Shown here: positions 1 through 9,548 of the stretch, piece by piece
How the letters are laid out: each line of letters begins with the position of its first letter
Numbering within the stretch: the stretch's first letter is position 1
DNA from: Colwellia sp.
Lineage (GTDB): Bacteria; Pseudomonadota; Gammaproteobacteria; Enterobacterales; Alteromonadaceae
Assembly (NCBI GenBank): GCA_020630795.1
Contig: JAHDIK010000011.1
Span: 1 to 64,000 of the forward strand
Direction: 5' to 3'
Length of the DNA stretch: 64,000 nt
Program-made: the position numbers and the translations under genes
The notes under the pieces: generated by a model
Databases searched by the model: none
The model's input: only the letters and a program-made list of their open reading frames with translations
Told to the model about the DNA's origin: nothing

Positions 1-635
1 GACTGGTCATTAATACCAATGAAAGTGACTGGCAAGAAAGTCCTTCGCCAAGTGTATTACGCAAGCCTTTAGAAAGAGAAGCTAAAGAATCTGGCCATAC
101 AACAAGTATTGTCATGTACAAACCTGACTCGTCATTTAAAGCTCACCCTCACCCGAATGGCGAGGAGATTTTTGTGCTCGACGGTATATTTTCTGACGAA
201 CATGGAGATTACCCTGCTGGTACCTATATTCGAAACCCTGCAGGTACAAGCCATGCTCCATTTAGCAAAAACGGGTGCATTATTTTTGTAAAGCTAAACC
301 AGTTTGATACAAGAGACACAAAACAAGTCAATATCAACACCACTACACAACCTTGGTTAGCTGGCATTGGTGGATTACAAGTAATGCCTCTGCATGAATT
401 TGAGCATGAACATGTTGCTTTGGTTAAATGGCCAGCGAATGAAAAGTTTCAACCACATAAGCATTTTGGCGGTGAAGAAATATTGGTATTATCAGGGACT
501 TTTAAAGATGAACATGGGAGTTATCCAAAGCATACTTGGATACGAAACCCACACATGAGCGAACATCACCCTTATGTGACTGAAGAAACCATTATTCTAG
601 TAAAAACGGGGCATTTACCGTTAAACAACCAATAA
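1..635 (+). CDS. ChrR-like bicupin protein (5' partial)
   Basis: The reading frame is open from base 3, so the gene begins upstream of the window. An internal ATG at 114 would start in the middle of the first cupin strand region and is unlikely to be the real start. Two similar cupin units follow each other: a first HPHPNGEE...DEHGDYP...RNP unit and a second PHKHFGGEE...DEHGSYP...RNP unit. The His/Glu sets are those that bind a metal in cupins, and the layout resembles the cupin domain of ChrR-type anti-sigma factors. No zinc-finger anti-sigma domain is visible in the part present. Function is probably small-molecule or oxidant sensing or an enzymatic cupin; it cannot be narrowed further. Confidence 0.75.
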   Translation, partial: LVINTNESDWQESPSPSVLRKPLEREAKESGHTTSIVMYKPDSSFKAHPHPNGEEIFVLDGIFSDEHGDYPAGTYIRNPAGTSHAPFSKNGCIIFVKLNQFDTRDTKQVNINTTTQPWLAGIGGLQVMPLHEFEHEHVALVKWPANEKFQPHKHFGGEEILVLSGTFKDEHGSYPKHTWIRNPHMSEHHPYVTEETIILVKTGHLPLNNQ

Positions 636-665
636 ACACGAAAGATAAAGGCAACGAATTTTCTT

Positions 666-1886
666 ATGACTGCAGAACGGTTCATACCATTTACGAAACG
701 AGACATTATCTCGCTATGCAAAACCAATAACCAAGCGTTAGCAGATAAGCCATTTGAAGAAATATGTGCATTGTTATCTAGTTTACTTCACTTTCAGTAT
801 CACCATTTACTTGAAAATTTAAAGCAATCGTACGAGCCGTTTGATCCTAATTCTGATACAAAACCTCTAACTACGCCGAGCAATGAAGAGCTAATGGCAT
901 ATCAAAAGTCATTTGCTAAAAACTTTGAACATGTATTAAACGCTGCCAACTTTGAAAAAATAACGGACACTGATATTCACGATGCCTTAGAAGAAGAGTC
1001 TTTATTCAAAGTAAAGCTGGAAGTTAAGTTCAGCGACTTTGAAGAGATTGTGTTTTATCGACGTGGCGTATCTCAAAAAACAGAAACAATACGTAAATTT
1101 TTTGGTCTTGTTAAAGAACCCATTACATTTACCAATTACGATCGTGTTGCTGTTTACATTAAGTTTAAAAGTAAAGAGCACTTTGTAGAGCGCAAACTTC
1201 CTATAGGTTGCGAGCCAAGTTCAACCGTTATTAAGCTTTTTCAAAACGTTCCCAAAGCTGATTTAGAAATGCTATTCCCCAATAGTGAAATACGCATGCG
1301 CCCTATCGATAAATTAATCATAGGTGCATCTGCCATCGTAGGTGGTGCGGTTGTTTTAGTCACAAAACTAGGTGCTTCACTTATTTTATTGGCAACGCTA
1401 TTTTCATTCTGGATAGGCATGAGTGAAGAGTCTGTAGAGATTGGACAAAAGCAATTAATTGCTTTGCTTCTAGGCTTTGGTGTTTTCGGCAGTTTTCTAT
1501 TCAAAGAATGGAGTAAATTTAAAAACCGCAAAATTAAATTTATGAAAGCACTCGCAGATAACCTCTATTATAAAAGCCTCGACAACAATGCAGGCGTATT
1601 TCATACACTGGTGAATGAAGCGGAAGAAGAAGACTTTAAAGAAGCCATACTGGCCTATAGCTTTTTACTCAAGCATGAAGATGGCTTAACTGCTCAAGAT
1701 TTAGATCAGGAAATTGAAGCGGTATTTAAAGAAACCTGTGATTGCACTCTCGATTTTGAAATTACTGACGCTCTAGCGAAGCTCGAAAAGTTTGGGTTGG
1801 TATATTGCAATCAAAATGTCTATCAAGCTATCGACATAGCGTCAGCTAAAGTTGTACTAGACCAACATTGGGATAAGTTATTTTAA
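666..1886 (+). CDS. DUF3754 / TMEM143-like membrane protein
   Basis: A 406-residue protein. The N-terminal part (FIPFTKRDII at the start, then the central YRRGVSQKTET and NYDRVAVYIKF segments) matches what I recall of the DUF3754 family, which includes mitochondrial TMEM143. Two hydrophobic segments around residues 219-245 and 259-280 are likely membrane helices, followed by a cytosolic C-terminal helical domain of about 120 residues. The biochemical role of the family is not established. It starts 30 bases after the cupin gene on the same strand, so the two may share a transcript. The assignment is from motif memory, with no search. Confidence 0.6.
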   Translation: MTAERFIPFTKRDIISLCKTNNQALADKPFEEICALLSSLLHFQYHHLLENLKQSYEPFDPNSDTKPLTTPSNEELMAYQKSFAKNFEHVLNAANFEKITDTDIHDALEEESLFKVKLEVKFSDFEEIVFYRRGVSQKTETIRKFFGLVKEPITFTNYDRVAVYIKFKSKEHFVERKLPIGCEPSSTVIKLFQNVPKADLEMLFPNSEIRMRPIDKLIIGASAIVGGAVVLVTKLGASLILLATLFSFWIGMSEESVEIGQKQLIALLLGFGVFGSFLFKEWSKFKNRKIKFMKALADNLYYKSLDNNAGVFHTLVNEAEEEDFKEAILAYSFLLKHEDGLTAQDLDQEIEAVFKETCDCTLDFEITDALAKLEKFGLVYCNQNVYQAIDIASAKVVLDQHWDKLF

Positions 1887-1963
1887 CCTGATGAAGATGG
1901 TAGCGATTTGAGCCATTGAATCGCTTCTTCGGCTATACCGAAATTAAATGTTCAACCCAGAGC

Positions 1964-2341
1964 TTACTCAGACTTCAACCAAGTTATTGCCTGTTCGTAT
2001 TCTTCAAAATCACCAATAATTTGTTTAGCTTTAGAATTAGCAAGTGTTTGTACCATAGATAGGGTTGCAACCGATTTAATAACGCGTGCTTTTTTAAGAA
2101 GGTTTTGCTTGCTTAGCCAATAGTTTAACTCGTCAACTTCTTTAAATGCCTCAGGTGTCCCACCAAGCATATCAAGCAAGTTAACTAAAATAGAGAATGG
2201 CTTACCCTCAAATTTGCTTACTTCTTCTTTTATGCGACTAGAATAGTTTTTTGCGCCAAACTCATTAAACTCGCCAACGAGGTGCACAATAATAATGTTG
2301 TCATCTATTTTAATAGAGACTTTACCGTGATCTAAATTCAT
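1964..2341 (-). CDS. STAS / SpoIIAA-like protein
   Basis: About 125 residues. The pattern of an N-terminal strand pair (ISIKIDD..IIIVHLVGEF), then a strand ILVNLLDMLGG and a helix followed by VATLSMVQ, fits the SpoIIAA-like/STAS fold used in regulatory anti-anti-sigma and related proteins. I chose the ATG at 2341 rather than the GTG five codons upstream because GGGAG lies seven bases before it and overlaps the region between the two starts. No partner kinase or sigma factor is nearby. It converges on the DUF3754 gene. Partner and signal are unknown. Confidence 0.6.
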   Translation of the reverse strand: MNLDHGKVSIKIDDNIIIVHLVGEFNEFGAKNYSSRIKEEVSKFEGKPFSILVNLLDMLGGTPEAFKEVDELNYWLSKQNLLKKARVIKSVATLSMVQTLANSKAKQIIGDFEEYEQAITWLKSE

Positions 2342-2496
2342 CTTGAGCTCCCACACACTCTTTTAGAAATTGTTGTCCCTCAATTTCATACATCAAAAAC
2401 TACGTGCTCATATAAACAATCAAAACTTGACCAGTTATAACAACTTTTACGACCATTTGTGGTCAGACCTTTAAATCATCTCCTACCAATTAAAAA

Positions 2497-2542
2497 TAAA
2501 TAAAGCACCGTAACGTCTACCTATTCAAATATTACGGTGCTT
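2497..2542 (-). terminator. Intrinsic terminator of ppc
   Basis: AAGCACCGTAA at 2503-2513 pairs perfectly with TTACGGTGCTT at 2532-2542 (11 bp, 18-nt loop). On the minus strand the stem is followed by a T-rich run, immediately after the ppc stop. Confidence 0.85.
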
Positions 2543-2549
2543 ACGTTCA

Positions 2550-5183
2550 CTAGCCTGTATTACGTAGACCTGTTGCTACACCTGCAATACTGACCATAAG
2601 CGCCCTTTCTAGTGCTACATCAAGCGCTGCGGTTTCATCTTCCGCGTTTTGACGCGCACGAGCGAGTAATTCAACTTGCATTAAATGCAGAGGCTCTAAG
2701 TATCCTGAACGAATTGTCATTGACTCTTTAGATGATAAATCATTTTCCATCACCTCTTTTTGATCTAAAAGTGTTAATAATAAATCTCTGCTTTGCGTCA
2801 GTTCAGCGCGTAAATTTTCACCGAAATAACGCATTGACTCTTCTACTAACCTTTCGTCATATTTTTCAGCGATATGACGATTAGACTTCATAAACACCAT
2901 TTCGAGCATAGATAAACGCGATGAGAAAAACGGCCAGCTAGCCATCATTTCTCGCATTGTATTTTCGTTACCTTTATCAATTGATGCTTGCACGGCTTTC
3001 ATTACACCCAACCATGCAGGTAATACCAAACGGTTTTGCGCCCATGCAAATATCCAAGGAATAGCACGCAAGCTTTCAACGCCGCCATTTGGTTTACGTT
3101 TAGACGGACGACTACCCAATGGTAATTTCGATAACTCCATTTCTGGTGTAGCACTTCTAAAGTACTTAACAAAATTAGGGTCGTCTCTTACAACACCACG
3201 ATAATTGTCACGAGCATCGGCAGCCATATCAGCAACCACTTTACGCCACTCATCTTTCGGTGCCGGTGGTGGCAGAACAAGCGCTTCTAAAATCGCACTC
3301 GCATATAACGCTAAGCTGTGTTGAGCGACGGGTTCTGTACCAAATTTATAGCGAATAGTTTCACCCTGTTCGGTTACACGTAAGCCGCCTAAACACGAAC
3401 CTGGAGGCTGCGATAAAATCGCACCATGTGCAGGTAAACCACCACGACCAATTGTACCGCCACGACCATGGAACAAGGTTAACGAAATACCGTAAGACTG
3501 AGCTAATTCAACCAATGATTCTTGCGATTGGTATTGTGCCCACCCTGCCGCTAATGCACCTGCATCTTTAGCGGAATCTGAATAGCCAATCATGACGTAT
3601 TGATGTTTTTGAATGAACTCTCGATACCAATCAATCGCGAGTAATTGGCTAATACTGTCGTGAGCATTGTTTAAGTCGTCAAGTGTTTCAAATAATGGCG
3701 CTACAGGCATCGCCCATTGAATACCTGCTTCTTGCAATAATAAGTGCACAGCTAATACATCTGAAGGTCTACGAGCCATCGAAATAATATATATACCCAA
3801 CGCTTCAGGGTTTTGTTGCGCGACTACTTCACAGCTTTCAAGCACTTCTTGAACATCTGCCGACGGAGACCATTTACGTGGAATTAATGGGCGTTTTGAA
3901 TCAAGCTCTTTAAGTAAGAAGGCTTGCTTGTCTTCCTCGCTCCATTCATTGTAATCACCCATACCTAAGTATTGCGTAAGCTCACTAAATACTTGCGCAT
4001 GACGGTCTGAATCTTGTCGTATATCGAGCTTCAGCAAGTTGATACCAAAACAATATGCTCTGCGAATAGTGTCTAGCAGCTGGCTATTAGCAATACCGCT
4101 CATACCAACGCTATTTAACGAGTTATAACAAAGCTCTAATGGTTCAGTCAGTTCAATTTGGTTTTCAATACCAACGTTTAATACTGAGGTCTCACCATTT
4201 AAATAAGCGTCAATACCTTCTTCTGTTACTGTTAACTTTTGCTTTAACTCACCTAACAATGCGCGGTATGGTTCTTTAGCATCACCTACTTGGCTACGTA
4301 ATTCTTGTGAACAAGCTTCCATCGAAAGCTCTACAAACAGGGTTTGAATGTCGTTTAAAAAGAGTGCGGTTGCACGTTTTTTAGCAAGTAATAGTACTTT
4401 TTCGGTTACTTTTGACGTAACAAATGGATTACCGTCGCGATCTCCGCCCATCCATGACGCAAAGCGAACAATATTAGAATTTAATGGTAAGTTAATATTA
4501 AATTCGTCTGATAACTGTTTATCAAACTTACGAATAAAGTCTGGAACCGCTTGCCATAAAGAGCTTTCGATTACTGAGAACCCCCAGCTTGCTTCATCAA
4601 CCGGTGTTGGTCTTTCTGCTCTAATTTCATCGGTGTGCCAGGCTTGACTGATCAGCTCAGCGATGCGCGTTTCAACGCTTTCACGTTGTGTATCAGACAA
4701 ATTATCAACATGTAAATCTGATAAACATTCAGCTAAACGCGCATACTTATAAATAAGCGTTCTGCGTGTTACTTCTGTTGGGTGAGCAGTAAGTACTAAC
4801 TCGATTGAAAGTTTTTGTACTGCTTCAACAATCGACATTTCGGTTGTTTCACTGGCTTTTAATTTCGCGAAGAAATCGTTTACAGGGTTTTTGTCAAAAC
4901 ACTTAGCAACAGTGTCTTCTTGTTCCGCTAAGTTTGCTAAATTTAAGAATTGAGAAAAAGCTCGACCAACCGTCAATAATTCATCATTCGACATGCCTTT
5001 AAACGCATTTTGTAGCTGTTCGGTGCTGTTGTTATCACCTAAAGATGACTTACGGCCTTCAATACGAATATGTTCAATTTTTTCAAGCCATTCATCCCCT
5101 AAATGCTCTTGAATAATATTCCCTAGTTCGGTCCCTAAAAAGCGCACCATTTCTAATAATGAATCATCGATTCCTTTTTGCAT
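2550..5183 (-). CDS. ppc: Phosphoenolpyruvate carboxylase
   Basis: Cytoplasmic anaplerotic enzyme that converts PEP and bicarbonate to oxaloacetate and phosphate. The product is about 877 residues, close to the 883 of E. coli. Visible landmarks are the catalytic-histidine motif VLTAHPTE (His about 134), the MGGDRDGNP motif, the FHGRGGTIGRGG loop and the conserved C-terminal RNTG. I prefer the ATG at 5183 because GAGG sits six bases before it; the longer frame starts at a TTG (5198) that lies upstream of that ribosome site. It is monocistronic, with its own terminator. Assignment is secure. Confidence 0.97.
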   Translation of the reverse strand: MQKGIDDSLLEMVRFLGTELGNIIQEHLGDEWLEKIEHIRIEGRKSSLGDNNSTEQLQNAFKGMSNDELLTVGRAFSQFLNLANLAEQEDTVAKCFDKNPVNDFFAKLKASETTEMSIVEAVQKLSIELVLTAHPTEVTRRTLIYKYARLAECLSDLHVDNLSDTQRESVETRIAELISQAWHTDEIRAERPTPVDEASWGFSVIESSLWQAVPDFIRKFDKQLSDEFNINLPLNSNIVRFASWMGGDRDGNPFVTSKVTEKVLLLAKKRATALFLNDIQTLFVELSMEACSQELRSQVGDAKEPYRALLGELKQKLTVTEEGIDAYLNGETSVLNVGIENQIELTEPLELCYNSLNSVGMSGIANSQLLDTIRRAYCFGINLLKLDIRQDSDRHAQVFSELTQYLGMGDYNEWSEEDKQAFLLKELDSKRPLIPRKWSPSADVQEVLESCEVVAQQNPEALGIYIISMARRPSDVLAVHLLLQEAGIQWAMPVAPLFETLDDLNNAHDSISQLLAIDWYREFIQKHQYVMIGYSDSAKDAGALAAGWAQYQSQESLVELAQSYGISLTLFHGRGGTIGRGGLPAHGAILSQPPGSCLGGLRVTEQGETIRYKFGTEPVAQHSLALYASAILEALVLPPPAPKDEWRKVVADMAADARDNYRGVVRDDPNFVKYFRSATPEMELSKLPLGSRPSKRKPNGGVESLRAIPWIFAWAQNRLVLPAWLGVMKAVQASIDKGNENTMREMMASWPFFSSRLSMLEMVFMKSNRHIAEKYDERLVEESMRYFGENLRAELTQSRDLLLTLLDQKEVMENDLSSKESMTIRSGYLEPLHLMQVELLARARQNAEDETAALDVALERALMVSIAGVATGLRNTG

Positions 5184-5385
5184 ATTTTGCCTCGTCAACG
5201 TATATCATGAAGATGAATTTATCTTATCAAAACTATGAATAATTAATTATACAATTTCATTATTTATGCAAAGAAAGCGACATAATCACTACAAAACGCC
5301 AATAACTCCAATCTTTACAAATACTTTACACACATCCAATTGATGCCATTAATTGATTCCCGTACGATACTTTTCACCATTTATG

Positions 5386-5401
5386 TTGATTAATTAATCA
5401 A
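5386..5401. promoter_or_regulatory. 16-bp perfect palindrome before the sulfatase gene
   Basis: TTGATTAATTAATCAA is a perfect palindrome ending 24 bases before the sulfatase ATG. Position and symmetry suggest an operator for a dimeric regulator, but an AT-rich palindrome can arise by chance. Confidence 0.35.
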
Positions 5402-5425
5402 ATTATCCTTAATCACGAGATTCAC

Positions 5426-6868
5426 ATGATACGAACAATTCAACTCGCATTACTGTTTTTTAGTTTAACTGTAGTGAATACAACTTATGCTAAAAAACCG
5501 AACTTACTCATTATTCAAACCGATGAGCATAACTTTAGAACCCTCAGTAGCTACCGTAAACATATGTCAGTTGAACAAGGCGAAATATGGGGCAAAGGTG
5601 TCGTCGTAAACACACCGAATATTGATAAACTTGCAACAGAAGGAGCCATTAGTCTTAACTATTACGCTTCATCACCCGTATGCACACCTTCTAGAGCGTC
5701 ATTTATGACCGGTTTGTATCCAAGAGCAACAGGTGCTCACAAAAACAACTTAAAACTCAACGGTAAACTACCAACCTTTGCAAAAATACTAAGAAATGAA
5801 GGCTATTCAACTTCATATTTGGGTAAGTGGCATTTGAACGGCAAAGATGAAAAGTACCAGTTTGGTATTAAAGACAATGCTGGCTTTACCGACAATCGTT
5901 TTATGATGACTGCGGGTCACAATCCATATTTCCATATTACCAAACAAGGTATTACCGGCATTAACCAAAAAAAGGCGGATAAGCTCCCAAAAAATGAGGT
6001 TATTCACTTAACAGATTACTTTACTAATAAAGCACTTAATATTCTTGAACGAGACAAGCATAAACCGTTTGCGATGATGATCTCATTCCCTGATCCACAC
6101 ACACCTGATTATGCTCGCCCGCCATACCACACCATGTACGAACATTTACGACCTCAACCACCTAAAACAATGGAAAAACAATTGTTAGCAAAACGTCCAA
6201 AATGGGCGAGTAAAGGTAAAACAGACAAAAATGAAGCGAAGGCGTTCAAACCAGAAGCTGTAAAACAATATTTCGGTATGGTTAAACACATTGACGATAG
6301 CGTGGGTCAATTACTGACCTTTTTGGACAAAAATAACTTAACCGACAATACAATTGTTGTGTTTACCTCAGATCACGGAGATATGTATTTTGAACACAAT
6401 AGAACAAACAAAAACGTACCATACGAAGCATCTGCACGAATTCCTTTTTTAGTAAGATACCCTAGCAAAATCCCTGCGGGTAAAGTTGTGAACAAGGCAT
6501 TTACTACTGTTGATTTTACACCGACTATTTTGGGGTTAATGAATGTAAAAAGCACAGCAAACTTTCACGGTATAAACGCCGCCAACGACTATACATCGCC
6601 AACTAAAATCGTGACTGAAAATAGAATGACGTATTTTGTACCTACGTCAGGCTCATGGGTTACCGCTGTAGACAATAGATATAAATTAGTACTTCATAAG
6701 AGCGTTGAACCTTGGTTATTTGATTTACATAAAGATCCTGACGAAATTACTAATTTTTACAACGTAGCTGCTTATAAGCCTATTCAAACAAAAATGAGAA
6801 TAGAATTAGCCCGCCAACTAAAAGCAAATAACGAAAAAAGTGTTAGGTTTGAAGAACTAAAACTTTAA
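5426..6868 (+). CDS. Exported type I sulfatase
   Basis: A 480-residue sulfatase (alkaline-phosphatase-like fold). Residues 1-22 are a Sec signal peptide ending in a TYA-like cleavage site. The formylglycine signature CTPSR has its cysteine at about residue 86; this residue must be oxidised by a sulfatase-maturing enzyme not present in the window. Metal-binding aspartates appear in QTDEHN (about 33) and in TSDHGD, and YLGKWH is a typical sulfatase motif. The enzyme probably removes sulfate from an algal polysaccharide or glycan in the periplasm or outside. No polysaccharide lyase or glycosidase is adjacent, so the substrate is unknown. It stands alone between two intergenic regions. Confidence 0.9.
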   Translation: MIRTIQLALLFFSLTVVNTTYAKKPNLLIIQTDEHNFRTLSSYRKHMSVEQGEIWGKGVVVNTPNIDKLATEGAISLNYYASSPVCTPSRASFMTGLYPRATGAHKNNLKLNGKLPTFAKILRNEGYSTSYLGKWHLNGKDEKYQFGIKDNAGFTDNRFMMTAGHNPYFHITKQGITGINQKKADKLPKNEVIHLTDYFTNKALNILERDKHKPFAMMISFPDPHTPDYARPPYHTMYEHLRPQPPKTMEKQLLAKRPKWASKGKTDKNEAKAFKPEAVKQYFGMVKHIDDSVGQLLTFLDKNNLTDNTIVVFTSDHGDMYFEHNRTNKNVPYEASARIPFLVRYPSKIPAGKVVNKAFTTVDFTPTILGLMNVKSTANFHGINAANDYTSPTKIVTENRMTYFVPTSGSWVTAVDNRYKLVLHKSVEPWLFDLHKDPDEITNFYNVAAYKPIQTKMRIELARQLKANNEKSVRFEELKL

Positions 6869-6881
6869 ATAATGCTCGTTA

Positions 6882-6907
6882 AAGCCATTGTGCAGACACA
6901 ATGGCTT
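6882..6907 (+). terminator. Strong hairpin after sulfatase
   Basis: AAGCCATTGTG (6882-6892) and CACAATGGCTT (6897-6907) form a perfect 11-bp stem with a CAGA loop 14 bases after the stop codon. Only a weak T run follows, so it could end or stabilise the transcript. Confidence 0.65.
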
Positions 6908-7044
6908 GTCTATAAATTTACACCAATAACTATACAAGTTTAAAAGTAACTCTCCATTCGCAAAGTTTGCCGTTATCTGTTTTAATTTAACTTACTAAAT
7001 TAAGCACCCCGTAGATATCAAAAAACAATAAAGGCGTGATACGA

Positions 7045-9462
7045 ATGAAAAAAGCTTTACTCTTTTTGCTCACCACATTTTCTCTGCAGCTCTTTGCTTC
7101 TGAGCCTATAACCTTAAAATCTTTGACTAAAAACAATAAGCTTCATAAAGGTTTTGTTGGGCATATTTATGATGCAGAAAGCAATAAGTTGTATCTTAAA
7201 ATTAATCAACTTGATAACGAATTTATTTATCAATCTAGCTTGCCACAAGGGTTAGGCTCGAACGATATTGGTTTAGATCGCGGGCAATTAGGTAATGTGC
7301 ATTTAGTAGAGTTTAATAAAGTAGGAAATAAGGTTTTTCTTAACCAAAAAAATACGAAATACCGAGCGGTTTCTAATAATATTAACGAATCAAAATCGGT
7401 TGAAGAAGCTTTTGCTTCTGCCACTTTATGGGCGTTTCCGGTGGTTGAGTCAGGTAAAAGTTGGACATTAGTTGATGCTAGCGACTTTATTTTACAAGAC
7501 ATACATGGCGTTAGCCGAAAATTAGCAAAACAAAAGCAAGGTACTTTTACATTAGATAAAAGCCGTTCTGCTATTTACTTGCCACGTACCAAAAGCTTTC
7601 CTGACAATACTGAACTAGAAGCAAGCATTACATTCACAGGCAAAAAGCCGGGTAAATATGTTCAGCAAGCGGCAATAAACCCATATGTTTTATCATTACG
7701 AATGCACCACAGCTTTATTCGTTTACCTGAAGCAGGGTATGAACCACGTACTTTTCATCCTCAAAGTGGTTTTTGGTCATTTGAATACCAAGATTATGCT
7801 CAACCGATTAACCAACCTATTACCCAACGCTTTATTCCTCGTCATCGTTTAAAAAAGAAAAATCCAAATGCTGCCATGAGTGAAGCTGTTGAACCTATTG
7901 TTTACTACCTTGACCCCGGCGCTCCAGAACCCGTAAAAACAGCATTATTAACGGGTGCAAACTGGTGGAATCAAGCGTTTGAAGCAATCGGATATAAAAA
8001 TGCCTTTCAAATAAAAGTACTACCTGACGACGCCGATCCGCAAGACGTTAGATATAACGTTATTCAATGGGTACATCGAGCAACACGAGGCTGGTCGTAC
8101 GGTTACAGCGTGATAGACCCTAGAAATGGTGAGATTATTAAGGGGCACGTTACCCTAGGTTCGTTGCGTGTAAGACAAGATTATCTTATTGCTCAAGGTA
8201 TGCTTTCACGATTTGCAGACAGCGAAAATGACACTGAATTAATGAATTTAGCACTTGCTCGCATCAGACAATTATCAGCACACGAAGTAGGACACACACT
8301 AGGCATAGCGCATAACTTTGCAGCGAGTAGCTACAACAGAGCATCTGTTATGGACTATCCGCATCCATTGTTCGAAATAGACAAATCAAACAATTCAATT
8401 ATGGCGAAAAATGCGTACGCTGAAGACATTGGCGTATGGGACAAAGCCGTTATTGAGTATGGCTATCAAGATTTTTCTCAACAAAATGAAGAACAAGCAC
8501 TTAACAAAATTATTGAACGTAATAGTCAGAAGCAAATGCTATTTGTATCGGACCCCGATTCACGTCGTATTGGCGATGCTCACCCTAAAGCGAGCTTATG
8601 GGACAATGGTGAAAACGCAATTGATGAATTAGAACGCGTGATTGAATTAAGGGCGATAGCACTAAATAACTTCGGAACGGCAACATTGCACAGCGGACGC
8701 CCGTTTTCTGACTTGCACGAAATTTTAATGCCGGTTTATTATTTTCACCGTTATCAAGCAACCGCTGCAGGTAAATGGTTAGGTGGAATTGATTACAATT
8801 ACACGCTCAAAACTAACCATTCAAACTCAGCCGTATTTACCAACGCCAATGCAAAACAACAAAAACAAGCGCTTAACGTACTCCTTAAAACATTGACGCC
8901 TGAGTTTTTAACGTTAAACCCGTCAATTGCCCAACTTATACCACCTAAAGCATATGGTCATTACACTTCACGCGAAAGCTTACAAGGCAACACAGGAAAA
9001 CTGTTTGATCAAACGGCACTAGCAGCAGCGTCAATACAACATACGCTATCCATTTTATTAGAACCCACACGCTTAGCTCGACTTCACCAGCAAAGTGCTT
9101 TAAACGAAGATTTTTTAAGTATTCAAGACCTCGGTGAAGAAATTCACGACGAAATTGTATCTGCTCGCGTTTCTAATAAAACGTGGTTACAACACAGTAC
9201 AGCAATAGATTTGTTATACAGTAATTACCTCAATTTAATTCACAGTAATCAGGTGCCTATGCAAGTTAAATCAAGCATTTATGGTTTACTATTAGCGCAG
9301 CAAAAGTTTTTAACTAAAAAGCTCAAAAAAACCAAATCAAGTTCAGCACGTTATGGCTTTTATCAATACCAACTTAATCGCCTTAAAGACGCGAAAATAG
9401 AGAATATTGATAAAGCAAAACTCATCAGCTTGCCTAAAATGCCACCTGGTTCTCCTATTTAA
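7045..9462 (+). CDS. Exported zinc metalloprotease, metzincin-like (DUF5117/DUF4953 type)
   Basis: About 805 residues with an N-terminal signal peptide (hydrophobic stretch ending LFASEP). The extended zinc site HEVGHTLGIAH lies at about residues 413-423 and is followed by a Met-turn-like ASVMDYP, as in metzincins. The long N-terminal region before it fits the DUF5117/DUF5118 arrangement found in large secreted bacterial zinc-dependent proteases. I prefer the ATG at 7045 over the in-frame GTG at 7036, because the AAGG ribosome site at 7030-7034 would be too close to the GTG. Substrate unknown; likely periplasmic or secreted protein or peptide degradation. The family name is from memory; the peptidase class is well supported by the motif. 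Confidence 0.85.
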   Translation: MKKALLFLLTTFSLQLFASEPITLKSLTKNNKLHKGFVGHIYDAESNKLYLKINQLDNEFIYQSSLPQGLGSNDIGLDRGQLGNVHLVEFNKVGNKVFLNQKNTKYRAVSNNINESKSVEEAFASATLWAFPVVESGKSWTLVDASDFILQDIHGVSRKLAKQKQGTFTLDKSRSAIYLPRTKSFPDNTELEASITFTGKKPGKYVQQAAINPYVLSLRMHHSFIRLPEAGYEPRTFHPQSGFWSFEYQDYAQPINQPITQRFIPRHRLKKKNPNAAMSEAVEPIVYYLDPGAPEPVKTALLTGANWWNQAFEAIGYKNAFQIKVLPDDADPQDVRYNVIQWVHRATRGWSYGYSVIDPRNGEIIKGHVTLGSLRVRQDYLIAQGMLSRFADSENDTELMNLALARIRQLSAHEVGHTLGIAHNFAASSYNRASVMDYPHPLFEIDKSNNSIMAKNAYAEDIGVWDKAVIEYGYQDFSQQNEEQALNKIIERNSQKQMLFVSDPDSRRIGDAHPKASLWDNGENAIDELERVIELRAIALNNFGTATLHSGRPFSDLHEILMPVYYFHRYQATAAGKWLGGIDYNYTLKTNHSNSAVFTNANAKQQKQALNVLLKTLTPEFLTLNPSIAQLIPPKAYGHYTSRESLQGNTGKLFDQTALAAASIQHTLSILLEPTRLARLHQQSALNEDFLSIQDLGEEIHDEIVSARVSNKTWLQHSTAIDLLYSNYLNLIHSNQVPMQVKSSIYGLLLAQQKFLTKKLKKTKSSSARYGFYQYQLNRLKDAKIENIDKAKLISLPKMPPGSPI

Positions 9463-9502
9463 ACAAGGCGTTTTCATGCAATTTATTTAGGATTGTAAAA
9501 CA

Positions 9503-9529
9503 TGTGGCACTCAATTATGCAGTGCCACA
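9503..9529. repeat. Hairpin between metalloprotease and membrane protein genes
   Basis: TGTGGCACT (9503-9511) and AGTGCCACA (9521-9529) form a perfect 9-bp stem with a 9-nt loop. No T run follows, so it is more likely an mRNA-processing or stability structure or an operator than a standard terminator. Confidence 0.5.
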
Positions 9530-9548
9530 ACACTCAGGAATAAGATGA

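Noticed and set aside
1241-1531. 96-codon minus-strand frame inside the DUF3754 gene
   Set aside because: It is antisense to a convincing protein gene, with basic and hydrophobic composition expected of a shadow frame.
2451-2464. GACCA-TTTG-TGGTC hairpin downstream of the ppc terminator
   Set aside because: Only five base pairs and not near a start; likely chance.
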